This document shows positions 1 through 7,435 of a DNA stretch of 64,000 nucleotides, piece by piece. The stretch is from assembly GCA_017992055.1 (NCBI GenBank), contig JAGOPK010000003.1, positions 434,001 through 498,000 of the forward strand. Reading direction: 5' to 3'. This stretch comes from Burkholderiaceae bacterium. GTDB taxonomy: Bacteria; Pseudomonadota; Gammaproteobacteria; Burkholderiales; Burkholderiaceae_C. Position 1 is the stretch's first letter, and every line of letters begins with the position of its first letter. The position numbers and the translations under genes were made by a program. The notes under the pieces are model-generated. The model ran no database searches, was not told where the DNA came from, and saw only the letters and a program-made list of their open reading frames with translations.

Positions 1-989
1 CTGCCGTCCACGGCCACGGCACCGCCGGTGGCCTGGATCTGGCCGGTCTGCGCCACCAGGCGCAGCACGCCGCCATCGTCCACCAGGGCATTGGCGCCGG
101 CCTGGCCGGCCACGGCCTGCTCACGCAGGCGCTGCGCGGCCCCGGCGCTCAGGATCACCTGGCCGCCCTCGGCCTGCACCAGCTGGCGGTTCTCGACCAG
201 GGCGCGCATCGTCGCCGGATCGACCTTCACGCCCAGCAGGCTGCTGCCGGCCACTTCCAGCGTGACGGCGTCGCCGGCGGCCAGCGCCACCGTGCCCAGC
301 TGGGCGCTGACCACGCCCTCGTTGATGACCTCGGGCGCCAGCAGGGCCACATAACCGCCATCGGCAGCGTGCAGGCTGCCCTGGTTGAGGATGGAGCCCT
401 TGGCCGAGCCACGCTTGAAGTCCAGCCGGCCGGCCATGAAGTCGGTCTCGGCCAGGTCCAGCGTGCTGGCCACCAGGCCGCCCACATCAACCCGCGAGCC
501 CTGCCCGAAGACGATGCCATTGGGGTTGACCAGCAGCACCTGGCCGTTGGCCTGCAGCTTGCCGAAGATCGCCGACGGATCGGCGCCCAGCACGCGGTTG
601 AGCAGCACCGATTGGGCATTGGGCTGCTGGATGTGGACCTGGGCCGCGCTGCCGATGTTGAAGCTCTGCCACTGGATGGCCGCCCTGGCGCTGGCCTGCT
701 GGATGTCCATGCGGTTGCCCGACTGCTGCAGCTGGGCCTGGCCGGCCACCACGCTGCCGCCGCTGGGCAGGGCGCCGGCCGCAGGCGGATCGGCCGCCCA
801 GGCGCTGCCTGTGGCCGCGCCGATCAACAGGCCCGAAGCCAGCAGCACGCGCGCCATGCCGGTGCCCCCTGCCGCCGCGGGATGGCCGCCACCCCGGGCC
901 GACTCGGCCACCGGCACCATGGCCCCGGTGCGGGCATTGCGGACAAGGCGATAGACGCGGTTCAGCGAACCAGGGCCGGTGTTCTTCAA
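1..989 (-). CDS. Two-partner secretion exoprotein (TpsA), N-terminal part; gene runs off the left edge
   Basis: Partial filamentous-haemagglutinin-like exoprotein; about 329 codons are visible and the C-terminus is outside the window. The reading frame starts best at a TTG (987-989) with GGGAG eight bases upstream; no ATG lies in frame before it. The first residues match the extended signal peptide region of TPS proteins (NRVYRLVRNARTGAMVPVAE), followed by a hydrophobic core and an AWA cleavage-like site. The TPS domain follows, with the NPNGIVFGQGSRVDVGGLVA core and beta-helix-like repeats (LNQGSLHAADGGYVALLAP). It would be exported by Sec and threaded through the TpsB encoded 127 bases upstream, the usual tpsB-tpsA order. 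Role (adhesin, toxin or other) cannot be judged without the C-terminus. Confidence 0.85.
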   Translation of the reverse strand, partial: MKNTGPGSLNRVYRLVRNARTGAMVPVAESARGGGHPAAAGGTGMARVLLASGLLIGAATGSAWAADPPAAGALPSGGSVVAGQAQLQQSGNRMDIQQASARAAIQWQSFNIGSAAQVHIQQPNAQSVLLNRVLGADPSAIFGKLQANGQVLLVNPNGIVFGQGSRVDVGGLVASTLDLAETDFMAGRLDFKRGSAKGSILNQGSLHAADGGYVALLAPEVINEGVVSAQLGTVALAAGDAVTLEVAGSSLLGVKVDPATMRALVENRQLVQAEGGQVILSAGAAQRLREQAVAGQAGANALVDDGGVLRLVAQTGQIQATGGAVAVDG

Positions 990-1116
990 GGCAGGGACTC
1001 CCAGGGCATTTGGAGAATGGGGATCGGGCGGGGCAGGGGCCCATCGCGGTACGGCCTGGTCGCAATGGCTCGGGCGGGCGCGAGATCACGCGCCGCCTCT
1101 CCCGCATCGGCAAAGA

Positions 1117-2817
1117 TCAGAAGATCTTGAGCAAGGACAGATAGGTGCGCGGATTGCGGCGGGTGCCGTCGCTGTCGGCGCCGGTGGCCGGATTGCGCAC
1201 CGGGTTGTCGCCATGGCGCCAGGCCACGGCTGCGCGCAGCAGCAGCTGGTCGGCACGGCCCCAGCTCAGGCCCAGGCCGCTGCCGGTCAGGCTGAAGCGG
1301 TTGGGCTGCAGCGAGCCTGCGTTTTCGCTGTGGTCGCGCTGCAGCCTTGCACGCTCGTGATAGGCCGACAGCATCAGGCGGTCATTGAGCTCGTGGCGCC
1401 ATTCGGCGCTGAGCATCTGGCCGTGGTCACCACTGGGCTCCGAGCTGCTGTAGGCGCGCACGCCGGCCTGGCCGGTGGCGCCAAACTTCTCGGCCGAGTC
1501 GAGGTTGCGGCTGGCCCGCTGGCCGGTGTAGTTGAGGGCCAGCGTATCGGCCCGGCTGATGCGCTGCAGCCGCAGCAGGGACCAGCCGATCTTGTGGAAC
1601 GAGCCCTGGCGGCGCGGCCCGGCCTGGTCGGCGGCCAGATCGGAGGCCAGGGCCGACAGGTCCAGCCGGCCCTGGCTCAGCGTCAGGCTGAACTGGGTCA
1701 GGCCGCCGCCGTAGAAGCTGTCGCTGACATCGCCGCTGAAGGCCAGCGCCGTGACCTGCAAGCGCTTGTCGTTCAGCGCCACACCGGCCACGGCATTGTC
1801 GAAGTCCTTGCGCTCGTGGCCGAGCTGGACATTGAGGTTCAGGCCCGGGCTGCGCAGCACCGGATAGGCCAGGCTCAGGCCCAGCACCGCGGCCGAGCCG
1901 CTGTACTCGCTGGCCGCCAGCGTATAGCCATAGTCCAGCTGCGAGGCATTGACCGTGGCGCGCAGGCCGTCGTGGCCCAGCGGCAGGCCGTAGCTGGCGC
2001 TCGCATATTCATTGCCGCGGCTCTTGTTGGCAAACAGCTGCACCTGGTCGCCGCGCCCGGTGGGGCTGTTGAAGGACACGCCGGCCGAGGCCCGCCACTC
2101 TCCGCTGGCCTTGGCGCCGGCGTTGTCCAGCTGCACCTGGCCGCTGATGGCCGCCTGGTCGCGCACCGAGACCACCAGGCGCGAGTCGCCGGGCCGCTCG
2201 CCGGGCTCCAGCAGCGAGCTGGCGCTCAGGCCCGGCAGCGCATTCAGCAGGGTGATGGCGCGCTGGATGTCGTCGGCGCGTACCGGCTCGCCCAGCTGCT
2301 GGCGCGCGGTCATCATCGCCCGCACCTGCTCAACACCGATGTGGCGGCCCGGCGGCGCCTGCTCGACGCGCACGCCGGACAACCGCCCTTCGAGCACGGC
2401 GATCAGCACCACGCCGTGCTGCAGCTGCTGTTCGGGCAGGTAGGCGCGCACCAGGTAGCCGCGCTGGCGGTACAGCTCGGCCACGGCATCGGCGGCGCGC
2501 TGCAGGTCGGCCATGGCCGCCGGCTTGCCGACAAATTCGGCCAGGCGCTGCTGCACCTCGGTCTCGCCGACCAGGGTCAGGCCGCTCAGTTTGAAAGCTT
2601 GCACCTGCACGCGCGGACCGGCAGCCGTCTCAACCGTCTTGGGCTTGGCGGATTCGGGCGGGCGCGCTGGCGGTGCCCTGGACGGCTCGCGCTGGTTGTC
2701 GCGCAGCAACTGGCCGGCATCGGGCGTGTTCTGGCTGGCCTGGGCATGCAGCGTGGCCGGGGCCAGCAGCAGCAGCGACGCCGCGGCGGCGGCGGTCTGC
2801 ATCGTAGAGATCGGCAT
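1117..2817 (-). CDS. TpsB outer-membrane transporter (ShlB/FhaC family) for the adjacent exoprotein
   Basis: Outer-membrane beta-barrel with periplasmic POTRA domains that secretes its TpsA partner. I chose the ATG at 2817 because it gives a clear signal peptide (MQTAAAAASLLLLAPATLHAQA); the frame stays open to an ATG at 2934, so a longer start is possible and neither has a strong ribosome site. In order: signal peptide, short proline-rich linker, two POTRA-like segments (FKLSGLTLVGETEVQQRL; LEGRLSGVRVEQ), then alternating barrel strands ending in a C-terminal Phe (SLLKIF), the barrel-assembly signature. About 566 residues, normal for the family. Oddity: the conserved VRGY/F tetrad of the sixth loop reads VRAY here (GVRAYSSSEPSGDHG). 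It is followed by the tpsA on the same strand. Confidence 0.88.
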   Translation of the reverse strand: MPISTMQTAAAAASLLLLAPATLHAQASQNTPDAGQLLRDNQREPSRAPPARPPESAKPKTVETAAGPRVQVQAFKLSGLTLVGETEVQQRLAEFVGKPAAMADLQRAADAVAELYRQRGYLVRAYLPEQQLQHGVVLIAVLEGRLSGVRVEQAPPGRHIGVEQVRAMMTARQQLGEPVRADDIQRAITLLNALPGLSASSLLEPGERPGDSRLVVSVRDQAAISGQVQLDNAGAKASGEWRASAGVSFNSPTGRGDQVQLFANKSRGNEYASASYGLPLGHDGLRATVNASQLDYGYTLAASEYSGSAAVLGLSLAYPVLRSPGLNLNVQLGHERKDFDNAVAGVALNDKRLQVTALAFSGDVSDSFYGGGLTQFSLTLSQGRLDLSALASDLAADQAGPRRQGSFHKIGWSLLRLQRISRADTLALNYTGQRASRNLDSAEKFGATGQAGVRAYSSSEPSGDHGQMLSAEWRHELNDRLMLSAYHERARLQRDHSENAGSLQPNRFSLTGSGLGLSWGRADQLLLRAAVAWRHGDNPVRNPATGADSDGTRRNPRTYLSLLKIF

Positions 2818-3017
2818 GGACGGTAGAGGGGCTTCGGGCAGGATCTCCCGGACCGAAGACGGCACGGCCCGTGCGGCGGCGCGCACGGTTTCCGGGGGCG
2901 TCAGCGAGCATAGGCAGGCCGGGCCGGCCGGCATCCGCCGATCTGCACCTCAAAGCCCGGCCTGCTCGGCCCATGCGCGCCAGCGCAGCTTGATCCGGCC
3001 AGCTCGGACTTGGCCGC

Positions 3018-4424
3018 TCAGCTCGAGCGTTTGAGCGCAAACTCCAGCAGCGCGGTGTCGGTCACCGGCTCCGGCCACAGCACGCCAGCCAGCCAACGGA
3101 AGAAGCTGCCACTGGCAATGCGGCTGTTGACCTGGGCCCGCTGCCAGGCCTTGGCCACCGGCGGCGGCAGCTCGTCCAGGCGCTCGGCCTCGAAGCGCGC
3201 CATGTGCTGGCGCTGCTGCGGCTCGGCCATCGCGGCGAAGGCGCTGCGCGCCTGCTGGCTGCGCTCATGGTCCCACTCGTCGCGCAGGCGGCGCAGCTTC
3301 TCCTGCAGCGTGGGCTCGGCGGCGGCCGCTTCGACACCGGCCCCGCTCTGGCCGCCCTGCCCTGCATAACCCTTGCGCAGCGCGTCGCGCAGATAGGCCG
3401 GCGGCGACTCCAGCGCCGGCAGCGCGGTGCTTTTCATGCGGGCCTCCACCGCATCCACTGCGGCACGCAGGGCGCCCTCGTCGGTGGCGGCATACAGGTC
3501 CTGGGCATCGGGGCGCTTGAAGCCCAGCGCCACCAGGCGCTCGACCAGCTGCAGGTCGAAGACATTGCGCCCACCCGCCTCCAGCCCCTGCAGCGCAGGC
3601 TGGACCTTGGGGATGACGCGGAACTGCAGTTCCTCGACCTTGCGTCCGCGCTTGTGCTCGACCACCTCCATGCGAAAGCCGTCGTTCAGCGTGTCCAGCT
3701 CGACCAGGGCCTTCTTGATGGTGTCGCGGTGCAGGATGCGGTAGTCCACCGTCTCGATGTCGCTGCGGCCGGTGAGCACCGAGGCCCACCAGATCAGGTC
3801 CTCGCGCATGGTCAGCCGGCCTGGCGAGGTGAGGTAGCGCGCGCCCAGCTCATAAAGCACGGCTGCGGCATAGGTGCGCATCTGCGAGCTGATCTCGAGA
3901 AACACCTTGGTGTAGTGCGCCGGCTTGACCAGGCGCTCGCGGATCGGCTCCGGGTAGCCCCAGGTGATGCTGCAGGGGCTGCCGCGGCCACGCTCCTGGA
4001 TGTGCACCGTGCCCAGCAGCTGGGTGGAGGTCCAGCGGCGCTGCTCGCCGATGCTGGTGTGCCACTCGATGGTGGTGGCCTGCATGTCGCGGATGTGGGT
4101 CTTCAGCAGCTCGGTGTTGTTGGAGTTGAAGCGCGCGTCGTCGATCAGCTCGGACAGCAGGATGGTGTAGCTGGGCTGGTCGACGCCGGCGCGTTGCGCG
4201 TGGTACAGCAAGGCGTTGTAGATGCGCCGGGACAGCAGGGTGAGCTTGCCGCGCTTGGGCCGGATGGCGATGCTCTCGTTGGCCTTGGCCACCGCTTGAT
4301 CGTCGCGCCGACCCTCGGCCGCTGCGTCGGCAAGGGTGCGCGATTCGGGTGCGGCGGCGTTGGATGGGTCAAGGCTCACGTTGCGCATTCTAGGGGCCGG
4401 CCACCGGACGCACAGCTTTGCCAT
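3018..4424 (-). CDS. repA: Replication initiator protein of megaplasmid/chromid type (Rep_3-like)
   Basis: Likely replication initiator of a secondary replicon. The segment ESIAIRPKRGKLTLLSRR followed by IYNALLYHAQRAGVDQ and DDARFNSNNTELLKTHIRDM is, from memory, characteristic of the initiators of Cupriavidus, Ralstonia and Burkholderia second chromosomes and megaplasmids; two winged-helix domains would span roughly residues 45-290. The C-terminal third (from about residue 300) is less conserved and charged. The protein should bind the iterons just upstream of its gene and open the AT-rich stretch. It is divergent from parA across a 489-bp origin-like gap. The start at 4424 has AGG eleven bases upstream; the ATG at 4388 is an alternative. 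Codon use resembles the neighbours, so the replicon looks long resident. Confidence 0.85.
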   Translation of the reverse strand: MAKLCVRWPAPRMRNVSLDPSNAAAPESRTLADAAAEGRRDDQAVAKANESIAIRPKRGKLTLLSRRIYNALLYHAQRAGVDQPSYTILLSELIDDARFNSNNTELLKTHIRDMQATTIEWHTSIGEQRRWTSTQLLGTVHIQERGRGSPCSITWGYPEPIRERLVKPAHYTKVFLEISSQMRTYAAAVLYELGARYLTSPGRLTMREDLIWWASVLTGRSDIETVDYRILHRDTIKKALVELDTLNDGFRMEVVEHKRGRKVEELQFRVIPKVQPALQGLEAGGRNVFDLQLVERLVALGFKRPDAQDLYAATDEGALRAAVDAVEARMKSTALPALESPPAYLRDALRKGYAGQGGQSGAGVEAAAAEPTLQEKLRRLRDEWDHERSQQARSAFAAMAEPQQRQHMARFEAERLDELPPPVAKAWQRAQVNSRIASGSFFRWLAGVLWPEPVTDTALLEFALKRSS

Positions 4425-4429
4425 CTACG

Positions 4430-4447
4430 GTGAAACCTGCATTTCAC
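4430..4447. promoter_or_regulatory. Inverted repeat at the rep 5' end, possible operator
   Basis: GTGAAA (4430-4435) and TTTCAC (4442-4447) form perfect 6-bp arms around CCTGCA, six bases upstream of the rep start at 4424 and overlapping its ribosome-binding area. Placement suggests autoregulation of rep or control of translation. The binding protein is unknown. Confidence 0.35.
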
Positions 4448-4560
4448 AGTTGCATCCACAAGCCGATGTCCAGGCCTTGAGTCTTTGAACTCAAACACTT
4501 GAATACATTGAAGAGTTGGACGCGCTCAAATCTTTTGCCTGACAAGCACTTGGCGGTGTT

Positions 4561-4626
4561 TGGCGGAGTGGATATGGGCAGCTGGCGGAGAGAATTTGGG
4601 AAACTGGCGCAGTGAACTTGGGCTTC
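4561..4626 (+). repeat. Three tandem 22-bp iterons
   Basis: Three head-to-tail units start at 4561, 4583 and 4605, exactly 22 bp apart (two helical turns). Each begins TGGCG and fits TGGCGSAGWGRAYWTGGG; units 1 and 2 share 17 of 22 bases and units 2 and 3 share 16. Their position upstream of rep, beside an AT-rich stretch, fits Rep-binding iterons. Confidence 0.75.
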
Positions 4627-4657
4627 TGGGCCGTTGGCTGGAGGTGGTTTGGGGTTT

Positions 4658-4679
4658 TCGGTGAGTGGATTTGGGAAAC
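4658..4679 (+). repeat. Fourth iteron, direct orientation
   Basis: Matches the second tandem iteron (4583-4604) at 17 of 22 positions, including the shared core ATTTGGGAAAC. It lies 32 bp beyond the tandem array, in the same orientation. Confidence 0.65.
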
Positions 4680-4805
4680 TGCAGCTGGTTTGGCGTCGGA
4701 TCGGGCTGTCGGCGACGGCGATGCGGCCGCTGCGGGCGGCTTGGCCGGCATCAGGCCGAGGATCAGGGCGCACCGCGGGGCCGTCGGCCAGTCGGCATCG
4801 GAGCG

Positions 4806-4827
4806 GTTCCCCAAACTCTCTCCACTT
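4806..4827 (-). repeat. Fifth iteron, inverted, near the parA start
   Basis: The reverse complement matches the second tandem iteron at 17 of 22 positions (visible core on the plus strand: CCCCAAACTCTCTCC). Its inverted orientation and closeness to parA suggest Rep could also bind here, either to regulate parA or to help pair origins. Confidence 0.6.
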
Positions 4828-4833
4828 CGTCAT

Positions 4834-4890
4834 GATCAATTTCCGGTTGATTAGACGATTGGCGGTAGACTCTTTGAGAACCATCTAATC
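4834..4890. promoter_or_regulatory. parA upstream region with nested inverted repeats
   Basis: ATCAA (4835-4839) and TTGAT (4847-4851) form a short hairpin around TTTCCGG. GATTAGA (4849-4855) is mirrored by TCTAATC (4884-4890), about 24 bases before the parA start. ParA proteins with an N-terminal DNA-binding domain often repress their own operon, so these are candidate operators. No convincing -35/-10 pair with good spacing was found. Confidence 0.4.
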
Positions 4891-4913
4891 GCCATTCCTT
4901 CAGTGGTGTGACC

Positions 4914-6164
4914 ATGCCCGACTCCCTGCCCTCCCCCGCTGGCAACCCGGTTGCCACCGACAGCGCCAGCCCGGCGCTGCCTCCGCGCACACTGATCGAC
5001 ATGGCCCGCATCCAGGCCCTGGCCGCCAAGGCCGGTGGCATGGTCGAGCAGATCCGTGGCCGCCTGCTGGCGCCCGAGGCGCGCAAGTTGCCGCCGTTCT
5101 ATTCCACCGCCCAGGTGGCCGCGCTGTGCGGCGTGGACAAGGCCCATGTCAACTACCGCGTGACCAAGGGCGACCTGCCCTCGGGTCAGCTCACGCCCAG
5201 CGGCGGCAAGCGTGAGTTCAGCCTCGCCGAGACGCGCCAGTGGAGCCGCACCTACCGCCACGAGAAGATGCGTCCGGCAGGCCAGCGCGCGGTGTGCGTG
5301 GCGGTGGCCAACTTCAAGGGAGGTGTGTCCAAGACCACCAGCGCCATGGTGCTGGCCCAGGGACTGAGTCTGCGCGGCCACCGCGTGCTGGCCATCGACA
5401 TCGATCCCCAGGGGTCGCTGACCACGCTGCACGGCATCCTGCCGGAGGCTGAGGTCAGCGAGGACATGACCATCTCGCCGCTGTGCCAGGGCAGCAGCGA
5501 CGACATCACGCCGGCGATCCGCTCGACCTACTGGGACGGCCTGGATCTGGTGGCGGCGGCGCCCTTTCTGTTTGGCGCCGAGTTCGCCTTGCCGGCGCGG
5601 CAGATGAGCGATCCCCAGGCGCGCTTCTGGGACGTGCTGAATGCCGGCCTGGAGCCGGTGCGCGGGCTCTACGACGTGATCATCATCGACACGCCGCCGG
5701 CCCTGTCCTATGTCACCATCAACGGCCTGTGGGCCGCCGATGGCCTGGTGGTGCCGGTGCCGCCTTCGGGCCTGGACTTCGCCAGCTCGGCGCAGTTCTG
5801 GTCGCTGCTGGCCGACCTGGGCAGCAACCTTGACCGCCAGGAGCCCGATGCCCGGTTGCGCAAGGCCTTCGACTTTCTGCACATCCTGCTCAGCCGCGTC
5901 GACCATGCCGATGCCGCATCGCCAGCGGTGCGGCAGTGGATCCAGGCCACCTATGGCGAGTTTGTGCTGCCGGTGGAGATTCCCAAGACCACCGTCACCA
6001 GCAACAAGGCCGCCGAGTTCGCCACCATCTACGACGTGCAGAAGTACGACGGCTCGGCCAAGACCTACAAGCGCGCGGCCGACGCCTATGATCGTTTCGT
6101 CGATCTGGTGGAGGAATCCATCGTCGAGGCCTGGCGTGCCCGCCTGCGCGCAACGGCTGCATGA
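4914..6164 (+). CDS. parA: ParA partition ATPase (type Ia, with N-terminal DNA-binding domain)
   Basis: Walker-type ATPase that drives replicon segregation with ParB and parS. The deviant Walker A motif KGGVSKTT is at residues 135-142, with downstream ParA motifs AIDIDPQGSLT and VIIIDTPPALSY. Residues about 60-115 form a MerR-like helix-turn-helix (FYSTAQVAALCGVDKAHVNY), typical of plasmid and chromid type Ia ParA proteins that also repress their operon. At 416 residues the length is usual for this class. I chose the ATG at 4914; a GTG at 4908 in the same frame would add two residues. A parS-like palindrome is embedded in codons 10-14. parB follows after 91 bp. Confidence 0.93.
   Translation: MPDSLPSPAGNPVATDSASPALPPRTLIDMARIQALAAKAGGMVEQIRGRLLAPEARKLPPFYSTAQVAALCGVDKAHVNYRVTKGDLPSGQLTPSGGKREFSLAETRQWSRTYRHEKMRPAGQRAVCVAVANFKGGVSKTTSAMVLAQGLSLRGHRVLAIDIDPQGSLTTLHGILPEAEVSEDMTISPLCQGSSDDITPAIRSTYWDGLDLVAAAPFLFGAEFALPARQMSDPQARFWDVLNAGLEPVRGLYDVIIIDTPPALSYVTINGLWAADGLVVPVPPSGLDFASSAQFWSLLADLGSNLDRQEPDARLRKAFDFLHILLSRVDHADAASPAVRQWIQATYGEFVLPVEIPKTTVTSNKAAEFATIYDVQKYDGSAKTYKRAADAYDRFVDLVEESIVEAWRARLRATAA
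4941..4955. promoter_or_regulatory. Putative parS site 1 (inside the parA 5' end)
   Basis: GGCAACC-C-GGTTGCC, a perfect palindrome with one central base; TGGCAACCCGGTTGCCA (4940-4956) extends each arm to eight. It falls within the parA coding sequence (residues GNPVA). The same core recurs at 6206 and 7412, so it is a candidate ParB-binding centromere site. Confidence 0.7.
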
Positions 6165-6205
6165 GAGCCGGCACCCACCCAGACGGCAATCGAACAGCGC
6201 ACACT

Positions 6206-6220
6206 GGCAACCCGGTTGCC
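6206..6220. promoter_or_regulatory. Putative parS site 2 (between parA and parB)
   Basis: Identical core to site 1 (GGCAACC-C-GGTTGCC); the arms extend to nine bases (CTGGCAACC and GGTTGCCAG, 6204-6222). It sits in the 91-bp parA-parB gap, upstream of the parB ribosome site. Confidence 0.75.
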
Positions 6221-6255
6221 AGGCGCCGGGCGGATCGAGCAGGAGTGACCTCCCC

Positions 6256-7395
6256 ATGAGCATCAAGGACAAGCTGCTGGCCAAGACCGGCGATCTCACG
6301 CTGCCGGCGGCAGCGCCCTCCCCGTCCGCGCCGGATCCGGCGGCGCTGCCTCCGGCCGCCACGCCCGAGGCCTCGCGCTTTCCGCCGGCCCTGCCCGCGG
6401 CCGGCGCGACTGCCGTTGCCACCACGGCCGCGCCGACGCTGGCGCCGCGCACGGGCCCGGGCCAGATGCTGCAGTTCCGGGGCCAGCTGCTGGCGGTCGA
6501 GGGCGAGATGGGCAAGCTGCGTGAGCGCCTGAAGGAGCACGAAGGCGCCCTGCCCACGCGCAAGCTGGACGCGGCCCTGGTGCTGCCCAGTCGCTGGGCC
6601 AACCGCCACGCGGACGCCTTTGCCAGCGCCGACTTCATGAGCCTGAAGCGCGACATCGAGCTCGCCGGCGGCAATGTCCAGCCCATCCTGGTGCGGCCGC
6701 TGGTCGAGCCGGGGGCGCCCGCTGGCGCCGGCGGGCGCTATGAACTGGTCTTCGGTCATCGGCGCCACCGCGCCTGTGCCGACCTGGGCCTGCCCGTGCT
6801 GGCGGTGATCGACAACGGGGCCATGAGCGATCTGGACCTGTTCGCGGCAATGGACCGCGAGAACCGTGAGCGCGCCGACCTCTCGCCCTACGAGCAGGGC
6901 CTGATGTACCGGCGTGCACTCGACGAGAAGCTGTATCCCTCCAATCGCCGGCTGGCCGAGGCGCTTGGCGTGTCGCACACCTGGGTGGCCAACGTGCTGG
7001 CCGTGGCCGATCTGCCGCAGCCGCTGCTGGACTGCTTTCGCTCGCCGCTGGATGTGCAGCACCGCCATGCCAAGCAGCTGATGGCGGCGCTGGAGCAGGA
7101 TCGCAAGGGTGTGCTCAAGCGTGCCGAGAAGCTGAGGCAGCAGGGCAGGGGGCTGGCGCCGGCGGCGGTGGTCGAGGCCTTGCTGGGCGTTGAGCGCGGC
7201 GAACGTCAGGCCAAGGCCGGTGACGCCGGCGTGCTGCGGCTGGATGGGCGCATCGTCGGGCGCTGGAGCTTCGATGGCGCCGGCGCGCTGCAGCTCCAGC
7301 TCGATGCGGGCGTGGTGGCGCCGTCCGACGCCGGCCGCATCGCCCAGGTGATCGCGCAGACGCTGGCTGCCGAGCGGACCGCGGGGCGTTCCTGA
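6256..7395 (+). CDS. parB: ParB/RepB/Spo0J-family partition protein
   Basis: Centromere-binding protein that loads at parS and works with ParA to segregate the replicon. The nuclease-like N-terminal domain carries the arginine-rich CTP-binding motif as GHRRHRACADLGLPV, followed by DRENRERADLSPYEQG. A helix-turn-helix follows (NRRLAEALGVSHTWVANVLA), contacting parS. The first ~75 residues are Ala/Pro-rich and probably the ParA-interacting tail. 379 residues. The ATG at 6256 is supported by AGGAG at 6241-6245 and by the start of family similarity (MSIKDKLLAKT). Two parS-like palindromes flank the gene (6206 and 7406). Confidence 0.93.
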   Translation: MSIKDKLLAKTGDLTLPAAAPSPSAPDPAALPPAATPEASRFPPALPAAGATAVATTAAPTLAPRTGPGQMLQFRGQLLAVEGEMGKLRERLKEHEGALPTRKLDAALVLPSRWANRHADAFASADFMSLKRDIELAGGNVQPILVRPLVEPGAPAGAGGRYELVFGHRRHRACADLGLPVLAVIDNGAMSDLDLFAAMDRENRERADLSPYEQGLMYRRALDEKLYPSNRRLAEALGVSHTWVANVLAVADLPQPLLDCFRSPLDVQHRHAKQLMAALEQDRKGVLKRAEKLRQQGRGLAPAAVVEALLGVERGERQAKAGDAGVLRLDGRIVGRWSFDGAGALQLQLDAGVVAPSDAGRIAQVIAQTLAAERTAGRS

Positions 7396-7405
7396 GTCGC
7401 CGCCC

Positions 7406-7432
7406 GGCACTGGCAACCGGGTTGCCAGTGCC
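7406..7432. promoter_or_regulatory. Putative parS site 3, long palindrome between parB and the recombinase gene
   Basis: Perfect 13-bp arms GGCACTGGCAACC and GGTTGCCAGTGCC around one central G (7419), the longest and most symmetric copy of the repeated core. It fills most of the 40-bp gap between the convergent stops of parB and the recombinase. As RNA it would fold into a strong hairpin, so it may also help end transcription from both sides. Confidence 0.75.
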
Positions 7433-7435
7433 GGA

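Larger units (their letters stand above)
4425..4913. other. Putative replication origin (oriV) between rep and parA
   Basis: A 489-bp non-coding gap between divergent rep and parA. From left to right it shows: an inverted repeat next to the rep start (4430-4447); a weak DnaA-box-like GCATCCACA (4452-4460, 7 of 9 to TTATCCACA); an inverted repeat TTGAGT-N6-ACTCAA (4477-4494); a relatively AT-rich stretch (about 4477-4540) that could be the unwinding element; three tandem 22-bp iterons (4561-4626); a fourth (4658-4679); a GC-rich spacer; and an inverted fifth iteron (4806-4827) beside the parA promoter area. The structure fits an iteron-regulated origin. That it actually works as an origin is inferred. 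Confidence 0.75.

Noticed and set aside
4430-4447. GTGAAA-N6-TTTCAC considered as canonical chromosomal parS
   Set aside because: The arms are in the opposite order to TGTTTCACGTGAAACA and occur once, whereas a different palindrome recurs three times around parAB.
4444-4888. Short open frames on both strands in the rep-parA gap
   Set aside because: No ribosome sites or recognisable domains; the sequence is better explained by iterons and inverted repeats of an origin.
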